64,000 bases of DNA from Alteromonas macleodii (GTDB taxonomy: Bacteria > Pseudomonadota > Gammaproteobacteria > Enterobacterales > Alteromonadaceae), in contig NZ_LR812090.1 of the NCBI RefSeq assembly GCF_903772925.1, positions 156,588 through 220,587 of the forward strand, given 5' to 3'. Below, piece after piece: positions 1-8,984 of this stretch. Position numbers and translations under genes: made by a program. The first letter of the stretch is position 1; each line of letters starts with the position of its first letter. A model generated the notes under the pieces. It was given only the letters and a program-made list of their open reading frames with translations, ran no database searches and was not told where the DNA came from.

Positions 1-174
1 GAAGTGCAGTCTTATCTTGCTCGCGAAGCATACGAAATACCTTTGGTTCAAGGAGTTGAACCACCACAAGGCTTAGCGGAACTAAGTACGCTATCGCCAC
101 CCGAAATGGACCTTCGTAAACTGGCTGATTTACGCCCAACACTAAACCTTATGAGGGAAGTTGGCGTACTGTGA
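1..174 (+). CDS. Iron(III) ABC transporter substrate-binding protein, C-terminal fragment
   Basis: The window opens inside a reading frame in frame 1 that ends with TGA at 172-174. The 57 visible residues end in PEMDLRKLADLRP and MREVGVL, which resembles the C-terminus of periplasmic Fe3+-binding proteins of the FbpA/FutA type. Its stop overlaps the GTG start of the permease gene by three bases (GTGA), so the two are translationally coupled. In this family the protein captures ferric iron in the periplasm and delivers it to the permease. The family assignment rests on the tail and on its neighbours; the ligand-binding tyrosines lie outside the window, so iron as substrate is inferred. Confidence 0.75.
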   Translation, partial: EVQSYLAREAYEIPLVQGVEPPQGLAELSTLSPPEMDLRKLADLRPTLNLMREVGVL

Positions 175-1694
175 CAAACTGGCCAAAGTCGTATCCACTG
201 GCACTACTTATTGCGCTGATGGCTTTATTGCCCGTCGGCGTTTTATTTTCTTTAGCTCAAGATAGTGCCCAGCTTTTCGATACCCATAACCTTCGTGTAC
301 TAGGCAATACTATTTCATTGGTAGTGCTTACTATCATTGGTTCGGTGCTTATAGGTGTCCCCCTTGCTTTTTTAACTGCCTATGTGCAAATGCCATTTAA
401 GCGCTTCTGGCTTATCTTGTTGGCTGCGCCACTGGCGTTGCCTAGTTATATTGGCGCATTCGCCATGTACTTCTCATTTGGTATTGGCGGAGAAATAGAG
501 AACGTTTTAGGTATTAGCACGCCGCCAATTAGCGGTTTGTGGGGCTCGGCTCTGGTCATGAGCCTATACACCTATCCTTTTGTGATGATGACAACCCGTT
601 CAAGCTTGCTGAGTTTAGATGCCAGCTTGGTTAACGCGGCGCGTACGCTAGGTCTGTCGTTAGGTGCTAGCTTATGGCGTGTGGTGCTACCGCGCGTAGT
701 AAACAGCGTTGCTGCGGGGGCACTTCTTGCTGCGCTTTACGCGTTATCTGATTTTGGTACGCCTGCAATAATGGGCTTCGACACCTTTACTCGCGTTATT
801 TTTGTTGAATACAACGCTTTTGGGTTAAGCCAGGCGGCCATGCTAAGCCTGCAGCTTATGGTGATTGTTGGGCTTATTCTGTTTATAGAAAGCCGAATAG
901 GTGGGGCGCAAGAACGCCCAGGAAAGCACTTATCCTTATTTCCTGCACGCTGGCAGCGCAACCTAATGTTGCTTGCGACTATGCCTGTTGTATTTATGGC
1001 TATTGTACTTCCCCTAGCTATTTTCACGCTGTGGTTAGTGCGAGAGGGCACAGGTGGCTTTGAATTAAGCTATGCATGGAATTCAGCCCATGCATCATTT
1101 ATTGCCGCGATTGTGGCCGTGCTTCTTGCCATTCCGGTTGCTCACGCGGCTATTGCAGGCAAAGCTGGCCGCTTTATGGAGCGCATTACCTATTTTGGCT
1201 TTGGTGTACCAGGTATAGTTATGGGAACAGCGCTGGTGTACGTGGGCCTTAAGTACTTGCCTGCGTTGTATCAAACCTTAAGTTTATTGGTTATGGCCTA
1301 TGTGCTGCGTTTTATTCCTTTAGCGGTGGGAAGTGTTAGAAGTACCGCCGAGAATATAGATTCGGGCCTAGTGAAAGCTGCACGCGTACTTGGCGCTAGC
1401 CCAAGAGAGGCCTTTATACGAGTTACGCTGCCCTTAACCCTTCGTGGTATGATTGCAGGGGCTGCATTAGTGTTTTTGGAAGCCATGCGTGAACTGCCTG
1501 CTACATTAATGTTGGGGCCTACAGGCTTTGAAACCTTAGCCACTTACATGTGGCGTGTTTACGAGGCGGGTTACTTTGGACGCGCTGCCGTACCTGGACT
1601 TCTACTGGTTTTATTATCTGGCGTGGGGCTGGTTCTCATGCTGTCGGGCGAAAGAAAAGCCCAGTTTACTGTTACCGAGGATGATCGTTCGTAA
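171..1694 (+). CDS. Iron(III) ABC transporter permease, fused double-domain (FbpB type)
   Basis: This 507-residue inner-membrane protein has about twelve hydrophobic segments arranged as two tandem ABC permease domains, as in FbpB/HitB iron transporters. Each half carries an EAA-type cytoplasmic loop for docking the ATPase: one near residues 157-177 (AARTLGLSLGASLWRVVLPR) and one near 405-425 (AARVLGASPREAFIRVTLP). The GTG start overlaps the upstream binding-protein stop, and its TAA shares one base with the ATG of the ATPase gene, so the three genes form one tightly coupled operon. Iron is inferred from the fused architecture; thiamine or another small substrate with the same layout is possible but less likely. 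Confidence 0.85.
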   Translation: MTNWPKSYPLALLIALMALLPVGVLFSLAQDSAQLFDTHNLRVLGNTISLVVLTIIGSVLIGVPLAFLTAYVQMPFKRFWLILLAAPLALPSYIGAFAMYFSFGIGGEIENVLGISTPPISGLWGSALVMSLYTYPFVMMTTRSSLLSLDASLVNAARTLGLSLGASLWRVVLPRVVNSVAAGALLAALYALSDFGTPAIMGFDTFTRVIFVEYNAFGLSQAAMLSLQLMVIVGLILFIESRIGGAQERPGKHLSLFPARWQRNLMLLATMPVVFMAIVLPLAIFTLWLVREGTGGFELSYAWNSAHASFIAAIVAVLLAIPVAHAAIAGKAGRFMERITYFGFGVPGIVMGTALVYVGLKYLPALYQTLSLLVMAYVLRFIPLAVGSVRSTAENIDSGLVKAARVLGASPREAFIRVTLPLTLRGMIAGAALVFLEAMRELPATLMLGPTGFETLATYMWRVYEAGYFGRAAVPGLLLVLLSGVGLVLMLSGERKAQFTVTEDDRS

Positions 1695-2734
1695 TGCTTA
1701 GTGTAAGTAATTTGTCAGTGAATTATGGGTCTACCCGCGTTGTCGACAAGTTAAATCTTGAGCTTGCGCAAGACGAAATCCTGATGTTGGTGGGGCCAAC
1801 TGGCTGCGGTAAAACTACTATTTTGCAGGCATTGGCAGGGCTTATCCCTATTTCAGAAGGCGCTATGAGCCTAGGTAATTGGGAAAGTACAGCAAACAAA
1901 CACGTGCCACCTGAAAAGCGTAACGTCGGCATGGTGTTCCAAGATTTTGCGCTATTCCCCCATCTTACCGTTCAGCAAAACGTATGTTTTCGTTTAAAAG
2001 ACACTAAGCTTGCCGATCATTGGCTGAAACTGTTAGGTCTAGATAATTTCCGCGATGCTAAACCTGCACGTCTTTCAGGCGGGCAGAAGCAGCGTGTTGC
2101 GCTAGCCCGTACCCTAGCGCATGAACCTTCTTTTGTACTGCTAGACGAACCCCTTTCAAACTTAGATGCAGCGTTAAAAGACAGCTTGCGTTGGGAAATT
2201 CGCGACGCGCTTAAAAAGGCCGGCGTGCCCGCAATTTGGGTAACCCATGACCAAGAGGAAGCGTTAAGTGTTGGTGATAGAGTGGGCATATTAAATAAAG
2301 GTGTGTTAGAGCAATTAGACACACCTGAAGCCTGTTATTCTTCGCCAGCAAGCCGCTTTGTAGCGCGGTTTATGGGCGAGGCAAGCTTTTTAAGTGCCAC
2401 ATTTGATGCTAATGAAGTAAATACAGACAAAACGGTCGTGACAGAGATCGGCAAGGTGCCAGGCACACCGCTTCAAGGTGCTAACGGCAATGTAGATTTG
2501 CTCGTACGCCCTGATGATTTAAGTTTAGATGCAGCCCATAGCGAAACTAACTGTACGGTGAAGTGGGTGCGTTATGAGGGCGAAAGCCGCCTTTATGCTG
2601 TTGTGCTAGATAGCGGTGATGAACTGAAAGTGCGCGTAAGTCACGAGAATGCCATTAAGCCAAATACTCGTGCGTTTGTTCAGTTAATTACTACACACCC
2701 TTTGGCCGTGTTTCCTAAAAAAGATAGAGCGTAA
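1694..2734 (+). CDS. Iron(III) ABC transporter ATP-binding protein (FbpC type)
   Basis: This 346-residue cytoplasmic ATPase powers the preceding permease. It shows a Walker A motif (GPTGCGKTT, about residues 34-42), Q-loop VFQDFALFPHL, ABC signature LSGGQKQRVALARTLA, Walker B VLLDEPLSNLD and the H-loop VTHDQEEAL. The C-terminal 110 residues form a TOBE-like domain (VDLLVRPDDLSLD, TCTVKWVRYEGES), as in FbpC/PotA-type ATPases. The ATG overlaps the permease stop by one base. A strong hairpin terminator follows the stop, so this is the last gene of the operon. Regulation by Fur would be expected, but the operon promoter is outside the window. Confidence 0.88.
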   Translation: MLSVSNLSVNYGSTRVVDKLNLELAQDEILMLVGPTGCGKTTILQALAGLIPISEGAMSLGNWESTANKHVPPEKRNVGMVFQDFALFPHLTVQQNVCFRLKDTKLADHWLKLLGLDNFRDAKPARLSGGQKQRVALARTLAHEPSFVLLDEPLSNLDAALKDSLRWEIRDALKKAGVPAIWVTHDQEEALSVGDRVGILNKGVLEQLDTPEACYSSPASRFVARFMGEASFLSATFDANEVNTDKTVVTEIGKVPGTPLQGANGNVDLLVRPDDLSLDAAHSETNCTVKWVRYEGESRLYAVVLDSGDELKVRVSHENAIKPNTRAFVQLITTHPLAVFPKKDRA

Positions 2735-2765
2735 TTCGTTTTTAGCTGACTTTAAATCAGAACAT

Positions 2766-2794
2766 AAAAAGGGCAGCCAGTCGGCTGCCCTTTT
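2766..2794 (+). terminator. Bidirectional rho-independent terminator
   Basis: A perfect 12-bp stem (AAAAGGGCAGCC / GGCTGCCCTTTT) with a 4-5 nt loop has an A-run on its left and a T-run on its right. It can therefore stop the iron transporter operon on the plus strand and the convergent mscS gene on the minus strand. Confidence 0.9.
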
Positions 2795-2825
2795 GCTTAC
2801 TAGGACGTTATTTTTTACCTGCGCG

Positions 2826-3656
2826 CTATGCGTTTTCGTTTACCACAATCACTTTACGGTGCGGGAACGGAATTTCAATGTTAGCTTCATCTAGCGCTTT
2901 CTTAATCTGCTCTGGCACTGAGAACAGAATGTCGAAGTAATGCTCGCCGTGACAGAATGGACGAACAATAAAGTCAACTGAGCTATCGTTAAGGGTAGAT
3001 ACCTCAACAAATGGTGCTGGGTCTTTAAGTATGTGCGGGTGGTCTGCCAATACTTTATCGATAACGGCACGAGCAGCATCAATGTTTTCGTTGTAGGCAA
3101 TACCAAAGGTCATGTCTACACCGCGAATTTCATGATGAGAGTGGTTAACAATTTGCTCGCCCCAAATTTGGCTGTTTGGAATGATAATTTGCTTATTATC
3201 GAAGGTTTGCAAAATAGTAGTGAATAAGTCGATTTCAGTTACTTTACCGAACTTGCCCGCCGCATCGACAAAGTCATTAACTTTATAGGGGCGGAAGATA
3301 AGCAACATAACACCTGCAGCCAAGTTGGAAAGCGTGCCTTGGAGTGCTAAACCAATAGCAAGACCGGCAGCACCTAACAGAGCAATAATAGATGCTGTTT
3401 GAACGCCAAAGCGATTAAGTACCGCTATGCCAACAAAAGCAAGAATGGTATAGCGTGCTACGCTACCAAAAAACTTAAATAGTGTGTCATCAAGTTGAGG
3501 GTGGCTATTAGCAATAGCGACAATAGCGTTATACACCTTACTCGCTACCCATAAGCCAATTATTAAAATTGCCAAAGCAAGTAATATGTTCGTGGCCCAC
3601 GCCAAGGCGGCTGGCAAGTATTGGTTAATATCGAGTGACGCTAAGAACTCTTCCAT
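2826..3656 (-). CDS. mscS: Small-conductance mechanosensitive channel MscS
   Basis: This 276-residue protein is close to the 286 residues of E. coli MscS. Three N-terminal membrane segments are visible: about residues 18-41, 66-87 and the pore-lining TM3 near 91-125. TM3 has the Gly/Ala-rich pattern (LLGAAGLAIGLALQGTLSNL) followed by VMLLIFRPYKVNDFV typical of the family. The rest is the cytoplasmic beta domain and alpha/beta vestibule. The channel opens under membrane tension in hypo-osmotic shock and releases solutes. The start at 3656 is preceded by an AGAGGA ribosome binding site. It converges on the iron operon and shares its terminator. Confidence 0.92.
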   Translation of the reverse strand: MEEFLASLDINQYLPAALAWATNILLALAILIIGLWVASKVYNAIVAIANSHPQLDDTLFKFFGSVARYTILAFVGIAVLNRFGVQTASIIALLGAAGLAIGLALQGTLSNLAAGVMLLIFRPYKVNDFVDAAGKFGKVTEIDLFTTILQTFDNKQIIIPNSQIWGEQIVNHSHHEIRGVDMTFGIAYNENIDAARAVIDKVLADHPHILKDPAPFVEVSTLNDSSVDFIVRPFCHGEHYFDILFSVPEQIKKALDEANIEIPFPHRKVIVVNENA

Positions 3657-3693
3657 GGATACAATCCTCTGTAATTTGTGAAGTAGTTACTGC

Positions 3694-3720
3694 TTGTTTT
3701 GTTCGTTTGTTTGTTCGTTC
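3694..3720. repeat. Short TTKG tetranucleotide array upstream of mscS
   Basis: About six tandem imperfect copies of a TTTG/TTCG tetramer lie 38-64 bases upstream of the mscS start codon on the minus strand. This position could fall in the promoter or 5' leader. No function is shown by sequence alone. Confidence 0.55.
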
Positions 3721-3949
3721 AAATTGAGTTGCACCTCAATTCTGGTGCGTAGTTATAGGTGAATTAAAAATCTTTTAGTATTGTTAAAAAGTATTAAAAC
3801 CCATAATTTTCTACTAAAGAACTAGATTAAATTTACAGTAAGATTAGGCTTTGCGTTGTGCAGCAAGGCTTATTACGTATAATCCCGAACTCTTAACCTA
3901 CGCTTGAATGGGCGTGAGTATTTTTAGCTTGATGTAAGGTGAATACAGA

Positions 3950-5131
3950 GTGATTAAGCGCGATGTTATTGTTATTGGAGCAGGTGCAGCAGGGCTGTTC
4001 TGCGCGGCACAGGCAGGCGCGCGAGGTCGCAGTGTAGAAGTACTTGACCATGCCAAAAAAGTTGGCCGTAAGATCCTTATGTCTGGCGGTGGGCGCTGCA
4101 ATTTCACTAATATGTACGCGGGGCCTGAAAATTTCCTTTCGCAAAACCCACATTTTTGTAAGTCGGCATTAAGCCGCTATACCCAGTGGGACTTTATAGG
4201 TTTGGTTGCCGAGCATGGTATTGCCTATCACGAAAAAACCTTAGGCCAATTGTTTTGTGATGACAGCGCCAAAGATATTGTCGATTTATTGCTTAACGAA
4301 TGTAAAAAAGCAGGCGTTACCATTACTACTCGCTGTGAAATTACAAGCGTAGAAAAGGTTGAAGGTGGGTACTTACTAACTACTTCGAACGGCGAATATA
4401 GCTGTGAGTCTTTAGTAATCGCGACCGGTGGTTTAAGTATGCCAAAGCTGGGGGCGACGCCATTCGGTTATAAAATTGCCGAGCAATTCGGCCTGAACGT
4501 ATTACCCACACGGGCCGCTCTTGTGCCCTTTACCTTACACGATAAAGACAAAGAGACTCTGGCAGAGCTTAGCGGTATCGCAGTTGATGTATATGCCAGC
4601 TGCAACGACACCACGTTTAAAGAAGCGATGCTCTTTACTCATCGAGGTTTAAGCGGCCCGGCTATGTTGCAAATTTCAAGTTATTGGGAGGCAGGTGACA
4701 GCTTAAGCATTAATACGCTGCCTAATAATGATGCCACGGCACTTATACAAACTGCTCGCACCGAAACGCCAGACGCACTACTTGCTACCTGCTTAAATAA
4801 AGTATTCCCCAAACGCATGGTGCAAAGCTTTATTGAATATCATAGCTGGCGCAATGTACCGGTGAAACAGCTTACCCACGGCGAATGCGACGCTATCGCT
4901 GACACGCTAGAAAATTGGCAAATAAAGCCAAACGGCACTGAAGGCTATAGAACAGCGGAAGTCACCATAGGTGGCGTAGACACCAACGAACTTTCATCAA
5001 AAACCATGATGGCCAAGAACGTCGAAGGCCTTTACTTCATAGGTGAAGTGGTTGACGTTACCGGCTGGCTCGGCGGTTTTAACTTTCAGTGGGCTTGGAG
5101 CAGCGGCTGGGCAGCAGGGCAGGTGGTTTAA
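3950..5131 (+). CDS. HI0933/YhiN-family NAD(P)/FAD-dependent oxidoreductase
   Basis: This 393-residue flavoprotein starts at GTG 3950, 8 bases after an AAGGTG site. It opens with a dinucleotide-binding motif (VIVIGAGAAGLFCA, residues 6-19), followed by GRKILMSGGGRCNFTN, a signature of the HI0933/YhiN family. A second FAD contact (LVIATGGLSMPKLGAT) lies near residue 157, and the C-terminus has GLYFIGEVVDVTGWLGGFNFQWAWSSG (split here: VDVTGWLGGFN, then FQWAWSSG). The biochemical substrate of this family is not established; it belongs to the BaiN-like flavoproteins. The last four bases overlap the convergent gene that follows. Confidence 0.85.
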   Translation: MIKRDVIVIGAGAAGLFCAAQAGARGRSVEVLDHAKKVGRKILMSGGGRCNFTNMYAGPENFLSQNPHFCKSALSRYTQWDFIGLVAEHGIAYHEKTLGQLFCDDSAKDIVDLLLNECKKAGVTITTRCEITSVEKVEGGYLLTTSNGEYSCESLVIATGGLSMPKLGATPFGYKIAEQFGLNVLPTRAALVPFTLHDKDKETLAELSGIAVDVYASCNDTTFKEAMLFTHRGLSGPAMLQISSYWEAGDSLSINTLPNNDATALIQTARTETPDALLATCLNKVFPKRMVQSFIEYHSWRNVPVKQLTHGECDAIADTLENWQIKPNGTEGYRTAEVTIGGVDTNELSSKTMMAKNVEGLYFIGEVVDVTGWLGGFNFQWAWSSGWAAGQVV

Positions 5132-5607
5132 AACGACATACCAATTGCTAATCCAGCAACAACCGCACTTTTGTGGTTTCGGTGATAGTCGTAATGAAGC
5201 TGTGGCGAGATGGTAAAGCCAGACACTTCGAACTCATATAAAAAGCCCAACCGGGCCACTTCCATTTTATGGCTGCCGTGAAATTCAACGCCAGGGCCAA
5301 TTTGTGCGATAAAATTGTTGGTAATGTGAAGGTCGGCGACGAGTAAATAAGTGTAAGCGTCTAGATCTTCAAAGGCATATTCAGCAACAAATCCCACACC
5401 TAAGAAATCGCTTAGGCGGTACTCATAATCGATGCCCAAAGTGAATGCGTTGCCACACTCTTTTGTGTAAGTGGTACCGACTAGTGCCGATAAGTGATGA
5501 GGTGACGTTTCCCAATGATGAGCATTTCCTTTTGCCGCCCCCTTAGCTGTAACAAGGGGAGCAAACGCCATGGCTGTGACCATTCCCAAGGCTATTTTTA
5601 CTCGCAT
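5128..5607 (-). CDS. Small outer-membrane beta-barrel-like protein
   Basis: This 159-residue protein has an N-terminal signal peptide (about residues 1-22, ending in an LVTAKG-like site), then a small domain of alternating hydrophobic strands. It ends in GLAIGMSF, with the C-terminal phenylalanine typical of barrels assembled by the BAM complex. Strand-like segments include FTLGIDYEYRL, GVGFVAEYAF and GFLYEFEV. I do not recognise a specific family; the size suits an eight-stranded OmpA/OmpX-like barrel. Its 3' end overlaps the upstream oxidoreductase gene by four bases in a tail-to-tail arrangement. Histidine content is high, but a metal role is only a possibility. Confidence 0.7.
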   Translation of the reverse strand: MRVKIALGMVTAMAFAPLVTAKGAAKGNAHHWETSPHHLSALVGTTYTKECGNAFTLGIDYEYRLSDFLGVGFVAEYAFEDLDAYTYLLVADLHITNNFIAQIGPGVEFHGSHKMEVARLGFLYEFEVSGFTISPQLHYDYHRNHKSAVVAGLAIGMSF

Positions 5608-5827
5608 AGTGATGCTCGCTTACGTTTGTCTGTGACTTCCTGAAAGTTAAACTTCCAGCACTTGATATAGCGTAGGTGGTATATGGCGTTCTCACCAATG
5701 AACTTTAGTTGCAGTTATCGATAGCACTAAGAGCGAGGGCAACGCAACACTAAGCTGGTTCTAAACGCGCTATCTAAAGCTAGCAAATGCCGCTAAGGTA
5801 TACGGGCAAATAAAAAGGGATGCGAAA

Positions 5828-6136
5828 ATGCAAAACAAGAGTGAAAAACAACTATTTTTAGACGCCTGTAAAACGCAACTGGTGAGCCTTTACAAGGCAA
5901 GTAAAGATGGGAAAAAGGTAGAGGCGGAAAAGTATCGAGTGCAAGGATTCATGCACGCCGGTGAAGTAATGGGCTTAATCAGCAAAGAAGAAGGTAAGGC
6001 CCTTATAGCCGATTTGCACATGGAAGTATTTGGAGAAACTATTAACGAAAGAGCTCAGAGAAAGCGCAAACTCGAAGCGTTAAAAGAATCAGACTTAGAT
6101 GCTTACTTTGCAATACCAGCCATTGAGCGGCGTTAA
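5828..6136 (+). CDS. Hypothetical protein, 102 aa
   Basis: This cytoplasmic 102-residue protein is rich in lysine and glutamate and predicted largely helical, with no signal peptide or membrane segment. An AAAAAGGG site 7-8 bases before the ATG at 5828 supports translation. Visible features are the N-terminal helix (KQLFLDACKTQLVSLYKASK), a GEVMGLISKEEGKALIADLH segment in the middle (20 residues) and a charged C-terminus ending AIERR. I do not recognise a family. It stands alone, 220 bp from its left neighbour and about 165 bp from the next gene. Possibly a lineage-specific adaptor or stress protein, but no function can be assigned. Confidence 0.65.
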   Translation: MQNKSEKQLFLDACKTQLVSLYKASKDGKKVEAEKYRVQGFMHAGEVMGLISKEEGKALIADLHMEVFGETINERAQRKRKLEALKESDLDAYFAIPAIERR

Positions 6137-6301
6137 ATAAAAGTAACTTTTTTCGAGCGAACTAAAATTTATAAACTAAGCTTAATATGTGTTGGTTTTT
6201 CATACCTTGATATAACCAAGCATACTTATCTTAGTGTAATAGCCGTACAGGGATATTTTTGCTACACGGATTTGGCTGCGGTACCAGTAGGAAGCAAATC
6301 T

Positions 6302-7849
6302 ATGGCATGGTGTGTGTCACGTAATTTTATTCGCTTATTAATAGGGCTTGTCTTATGTACAGCAAGTTTCCACTCGCTTGCTAAATGTAACTTCGAAAAC
6401 GAAATTGATGCATCCCCTTCAACAAGCTTTCTTCTTAAAGCGGGTGATCAGCGACTTGCGCTAACCTGTAATGTCGATGCGCAGTATGTTCTTTATTTCC
6501 CTCGTAATTATATTAATTACAACCAGCTATACGATAGCAAAATGCGCAAAGTTGAAAGATTACCTAGTGCCTTTGAAGCATACATAATCAACAATTCAAA
6601 CAACCGCTTTTATTTAGATATCAACGCACAGGTGGAACGCCGCGTATCGGTCAAGGTGACGCCGCTTGGTGATTTTCATAAATTTGCTTCTATTCACACT
6701 CTCACAATGAGCTTATTTATTGGCTTTTGTTTGGCACTTACTTTATACGTAGGCATGCTGGGGGCAAGTATGCGCAACTACGGCCTGTATTCGTATAGCT
6801 TCTACGTTTTCAGTGCTGGCGTATTCTTTTTGCTCCAAGAAGGGCTGTTGAACATTGTATTTCCGCAAGTTGCTTTGCTTGCGAATTTCCAACTGCATTT
6901 ACTCTTTGCTGGAATTACCCTTTTTGCAGGCGTGAAATTCTTAGATCAGCTACTGGATTTTAAAGCGCTACTGAAAGGTTGGCAGCGCCAGTTTGTGCTT
7001 GGAATGGCATGTGCAGCACTCGCGTTTGCTGTAGTTCAGCTTATTCTTCCAGTCTCAGATGCCATGAAAATTAACAGCATGTTGAGTCTAATTACACTTA
7101 TTACCATGACGTGCACGCTATCAAGTTGTGTTTATGCTGCCTATCGCAAAGTGCATTGTGCAAATTTGGTAATGCTTGGGATTGCAGTGATGGTTTTGTC
7201 CATGCTTTTCCGTTTAGTTTTTACAGAAGTATCGCCGTTTTTATATCGATATTCTCTTGTATTAGGGATAACTATTGAGGCTTTTATTTTTGCTATCGCT
7301 ACGTCGAGAAAAGTTAAAAAGCTTAATGACGACAGGCTTAGTGCATTTAAACGCGCATCGACAGACTCATTATGTAATGTGTTAAACCGCAGCGGTTGGG
7401 AAGGCGTGGCGCAGTCGCTGCTGAATAATTTCAACAAAGAGGGTGGCTACTTAACACTGCTTTTCATTGATATTGATAAGTTTAAAGAGATTAATGACCA
7501 ATATGGGCACCACGCAGGAGATAAGGTCTTGCAGGTGGTTGCAAAAATTTTAATGAGTCGCTGTCGCGAGCAAGACGCCGTGGGGCGCTTAGGTGGCGAT
7601 GAGTTTGTGGTATTGAGTCACTGCTATAGCGAAGGTCAGTCTGAGCGATTGGCCGCCCGCATTGAGGAAAGCTTAGCCGAGCGCGATATCAGAACAGAAA
7701 ACGTAGTGATAAACACCACGGCGAGTGTAGGAGCTTACATCACAAAAGAGCGCTACAAAGACTTGCCGACCTTGTTAAACAAAGCTGACAAATTGATGTA
7801 TAGCGTCAAAGAAAAGCGTAAAAACGCCGAATATGCTACTAGCTCTTAA
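6302..7849 (+). CDS. Membrane diguanylate cyclase with 7TM (7TMR-DISM-like) sensor
   Basis: This protein makes cyclic-di-GMP from two GTP. From ATG 6302 it is 515 residues: a signal peptide (to about residue 27), a roughly 100-residue periplasmic domain, seven hydrophobic segments between about 133 and 335, and a C-terminal GGDEF domain. The catalytic motif is intact (RLGGDEFVVL), and an RxxD inhibitory-site motif (REQD) sits five residues upstream, so product inhibition is expected. A TTG 30 bases upstream is an alternative start, but GGAAG 8 bases before 6302 favours the ATG. The periplasmic part is shorter than a canonical 7TMR-DISM extracellular domain; its ligand is unknown. Confidence 0.85.
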   Translation: MAWCVSRNFIRLLIGLVLCTASFHSLAKCNFENEIDASPSTSFLLKAGDQRLALTCNVDAQYVLYFPRNYINYNQLYDSKMRKVERLPSAFEAYIINNSNNRFYLDINAQVERRVSVKVTPLGDFHKFASIHTLTMSLFIGFCLALTLYVGMLGASMRNYGLYSYSFYVFSAGVFFLLQEGLLNIVFPQVALLANFQLHLLFAGITLFAGVKFLDQLLDFKALLKGWQRQFVLGMACAALAFAVVQLILPVSDAMKINSMLSLITLITMTCTLSSCVYAAYRKVHCANLVMLGIAVMVLSMLFRLVFTEVSPFLYRYSLVLGITIEAFIFAIATSRKVKKLNDDRLSAFKRASTDSLCNVLNRSGWEGVAQSLLNNFNKEGGYLTLLFIDIDKFKEINDQYGHHAGDKVLQVVAKILMSRCREQDAVGRLGGDEFVVLSHCYSEGQSERLAARIEESLAERDIRTENVVINTTASVGAYITKERYKDLPTLLNKADKLMYSVKEKRKNAEYATSS

Positions 7850-7856
7850 TGTGGCG

Positions 7857-8741
7857 TTATTTTAATTGTGCCTTTGCGACTTGCTTAACAGCTTTAGTAA
7901 GGTCGGCAAGCGCAGCCGACTCAAGCGTTGCATAATGCCAAAAAAGAGGAACCGCTAGCGCTTTGTCTGGAAAAAGCGCAATAAGCTCGCCTTCTTTCAC
8001 TTCTTGTGCCACTTGGAGAGTCGGGAGTAGGGCCCACACCACGCCATCTAGCGCCATTTTTACAAAGCCATGAGACGAGGGATACCAGTGACACGTGGTA
8101 AAGGTAGGCGAAATATTCAAACATTCCCTTTGATAGTCAGTAAGTAAGGTAACATCGTACTCATCATACAAAAGGCCAGGCGTATTCATCACGCTGTCAG
8201 GCGTTATGCCCTTGTGAAGGTATCGCTCAACAAACCGTGGTGACGCATAAAGCTGATAGCGCATGGTGCCCAGTCTCATTGATTGCCCGCCAGTAACCGG
8301 TGTACCTGTTTGACTAATACACGCCATAACTCGGCCTTGCTGAAGAATGTCTCGGGTTTGAGTTTGATCCGCGTTAACAATGTGAACAGGATTGGCCCGC
8401 TTACCACTAAATACTGCCATAACCTGCGAAAACCAAGTAGCAAGCACATCGTTATTCACCGCTACGCTGATAGGTACCGCCGAGGCTTCTAAACCACTTT
8501 TTATGTTTAGCGCTTCTTCCAGCACACTCACTTTTTGTATATGCGAAAGCAGTTCTTGCCCCAGTGGTGTTGCGCGAAGGGGCTTAGTTCGCACCATAAC
8601 AGGCCCACCAACGCTTTGTTCAAGACGTTTGATTTTTTGCGACACCGCAGACTGTGTAAGGTTTAACGCCTGAGCGCCTTTTTCAAAGCCACCATAGCGC
8701 AGTACTTCATGAAAGCATCGTAGCGCATCGTAATCGAGCAT
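7857..8741 (-). CDS. argP: LysR-family regulator ArgP
   Basis: This 294-residue LysR-type regulator has a winged helix-turn-helix at residues 1-60 (DYDALRCFHEVLRYGGFEKGA, then LNLTQSAVSQKIKRLEQ) and a periplasmic-binding-protein-like effector domain from about 90 onward. The N-terminus and length match ArgP (IciA). In E. coli, ArgP activates the arginine exporter gene argO and responds to arginine and lysine. The divergent neighbour 243 bp away is a LysE/ArgO-type exporter, the expected target. It converges closely (8 bp) with the diguanylate cyclase gene. Confidence 0.85.
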   Translation of the reverse strand: MLDYDALRCFHEVLRYGGFEKGAQALNLTQSAVSQKIKRLEQSVGGPVMVRTKPLRATPLGQELLSHIQKVSVLEEALNIKSGLEASAVPISVAVNNDVLATWFSQVMAVFSGKRANPVHIVNADQTQTRDILQQGRVMACISQTGTPVTGGQSMRLGTMRYQLYASPRFVERYLHKGITPDSVMNTPGLLYDEYDVTLLTDYQRECLNISPTFTTCHWYPSSHGFVKMALDGVVWALLPTLQVAQEVKEGELIALFPDKALAVPLFWHYATLESAALADLTKAVKQVAKAQLK

Positions 8742-8984
8742 TTTTTAAAACCTGTGAAAGGAAAGTTAAAGCTATTAATTTTACTAATTCAATACAAGTA
8801 TCATTAATTTAATTAAGTTGCGCAAGGTGTATAAAATAGCGCCACTTTGAATTCTTGCTTGGCTAGAACTATCCAGAAATGGTCTGCATATCAGGCGGCA
8901 TAAAGCCACGTAATGAAAGACCAAGCAACGAAAGACCGAACAATAGAACCGTACATTCAATTTATTTTTTAAGAGGCATTTAGC
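8742..8984. promoter_or_regulatory. argP-argO divergent control region
   Basis: This 243-bp AT-rich region separates divergent argP and argO. Near 8788-8816 it holds runs such as ATTAATTTAATTAA that could form part of a LysR-type (T-N11-A) site, and by analogy with E. coli ArgP should bind here. I cannot place an exact operator or promoter with confidence. Confidence 0.4.

Noticed and set aside
3893..4153. An 86-codon minus-strand frame over the start of the flavoprotein gene
   Set aside because: Antisense to the conserved FAD-binding region of a well-supported gene.
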